Origin: an uncultured Helicobacteraceae bacterium
Lineage (GTDB): Bacteria > Campylobacterota > Campylobacteria > Campylobacterales > Helicobacteraceae
Direction of reading: 5' to 3'
Length of the DNA: 15,372 bases
Assembly (NCBI GenBank): GCA_934668765.1
Contig: CAKUOH010000031.1
Span: 1 to 15,372 of the forward strand
Within the stretch, counting starts at the first letter, position 1. The number at the start of each line of letters is the position of its first letter. The translations under genes and the position numbers were made by a program. The notes under the pieces are model-generated. The model was not told the origin of the DNA. It did not search any database and saw only the letters and a program-made list of their open reading frames with translations. Of this stretch, positions 15,310 through 15,372 are shown in pieces.

Positions 15310-15372
15310 CTAAAACTCCACTGTTCCACTTGAAGCAAGTGGGATTACTTTATTGCCTACACCACCAGAGCT
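15310..15372 (-). CDS. C-terminal end of a minus-strand gene (partial)
   Basis: The frame is open from the window edge and ends at TAG. The visible 20 residues read SSGGVGNKVIPLASSGTVEF. The glycine/serine-rich run and the final phenylalanine would suit an outer-membrane or surface protein (many end in an aromatic residue), but 20 residues cannot establish a family. It is convergent to aroC, across the repeat cluster. Confidence 0.4.
   Translation of the reverse strand, partial: SSGGVGNKVIPLASSGTVEF

Overview
The window looks like chromosome of an AT-rich member of the Campylobacterota, most likely a non-pylori Helicobacter. The pointers are the run LapB-like TPR gene, RNase HI, RNase III, aroC (in H. 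pylori the corresponding genes lie together around HP0660-HP0663), phase-variable poly-G tracts in surface-glycan genes, and ATG, GTG and TTG starts behind AAGG-type ribosome binding sites. The species assignment is inference.

Layout. Bases 3-71 may hold the end of an upstream gene, and 72-409 is intergenic. Bases 410-2399 carry three translationally coupled genes resembling the PilM, PilN and PilO inner-membrane scaffold of type IV pili, type II secretion and competence machines; no secretin, ATPase or pilin lies beside them. Bases 2462-8966 form a second tightly packed cluster: a GtrA-type membrane protein, an FAD enzyme related to UDP-galactopyranose mutase, two paralogous multi-membrane GT-C type glycosyltransferases, and a GT90/CAP10-like glycosyltransferase. 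Convergent to it is a PIN-PhoH ATPase (9019-10425, minus strand), divergent from tpx (thiol peroxidase). Then come a LapB-like TPR/zinc-ribbon membrane protein, an in-frame fusion of RNase HI with RNase III, and aroC. The last 580 bases are a dense cluster of palindromic repeats, followed by the C-terminus of a minus-strand gene.

The most striking part is the glycan cluster. Four of its five genes contain a G9 or G10 tract, all currently in the ON frame; one base gained or lost leads to an early stop in each. The two GT-C genes share a 650-bp identical segment, including their G10 tracts, while their flanks have diverged, which points to gene conversion. Three of the genes carry in-frame copies of the dispersed palindromic repeats that otherwise sit between genes, next to the poly-G tract, so repeat DNA is translated inside membrane and glycosyltransferase proteins. 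Together this looks like a combinatorially phase-variable, self-recombining surface-glycan module whose product is unknown.

The second notable item is the RNase HI-RNase III fusion. Both catalytic sets are intact and joined by a linker of about 100 charged, low-complexity residues.
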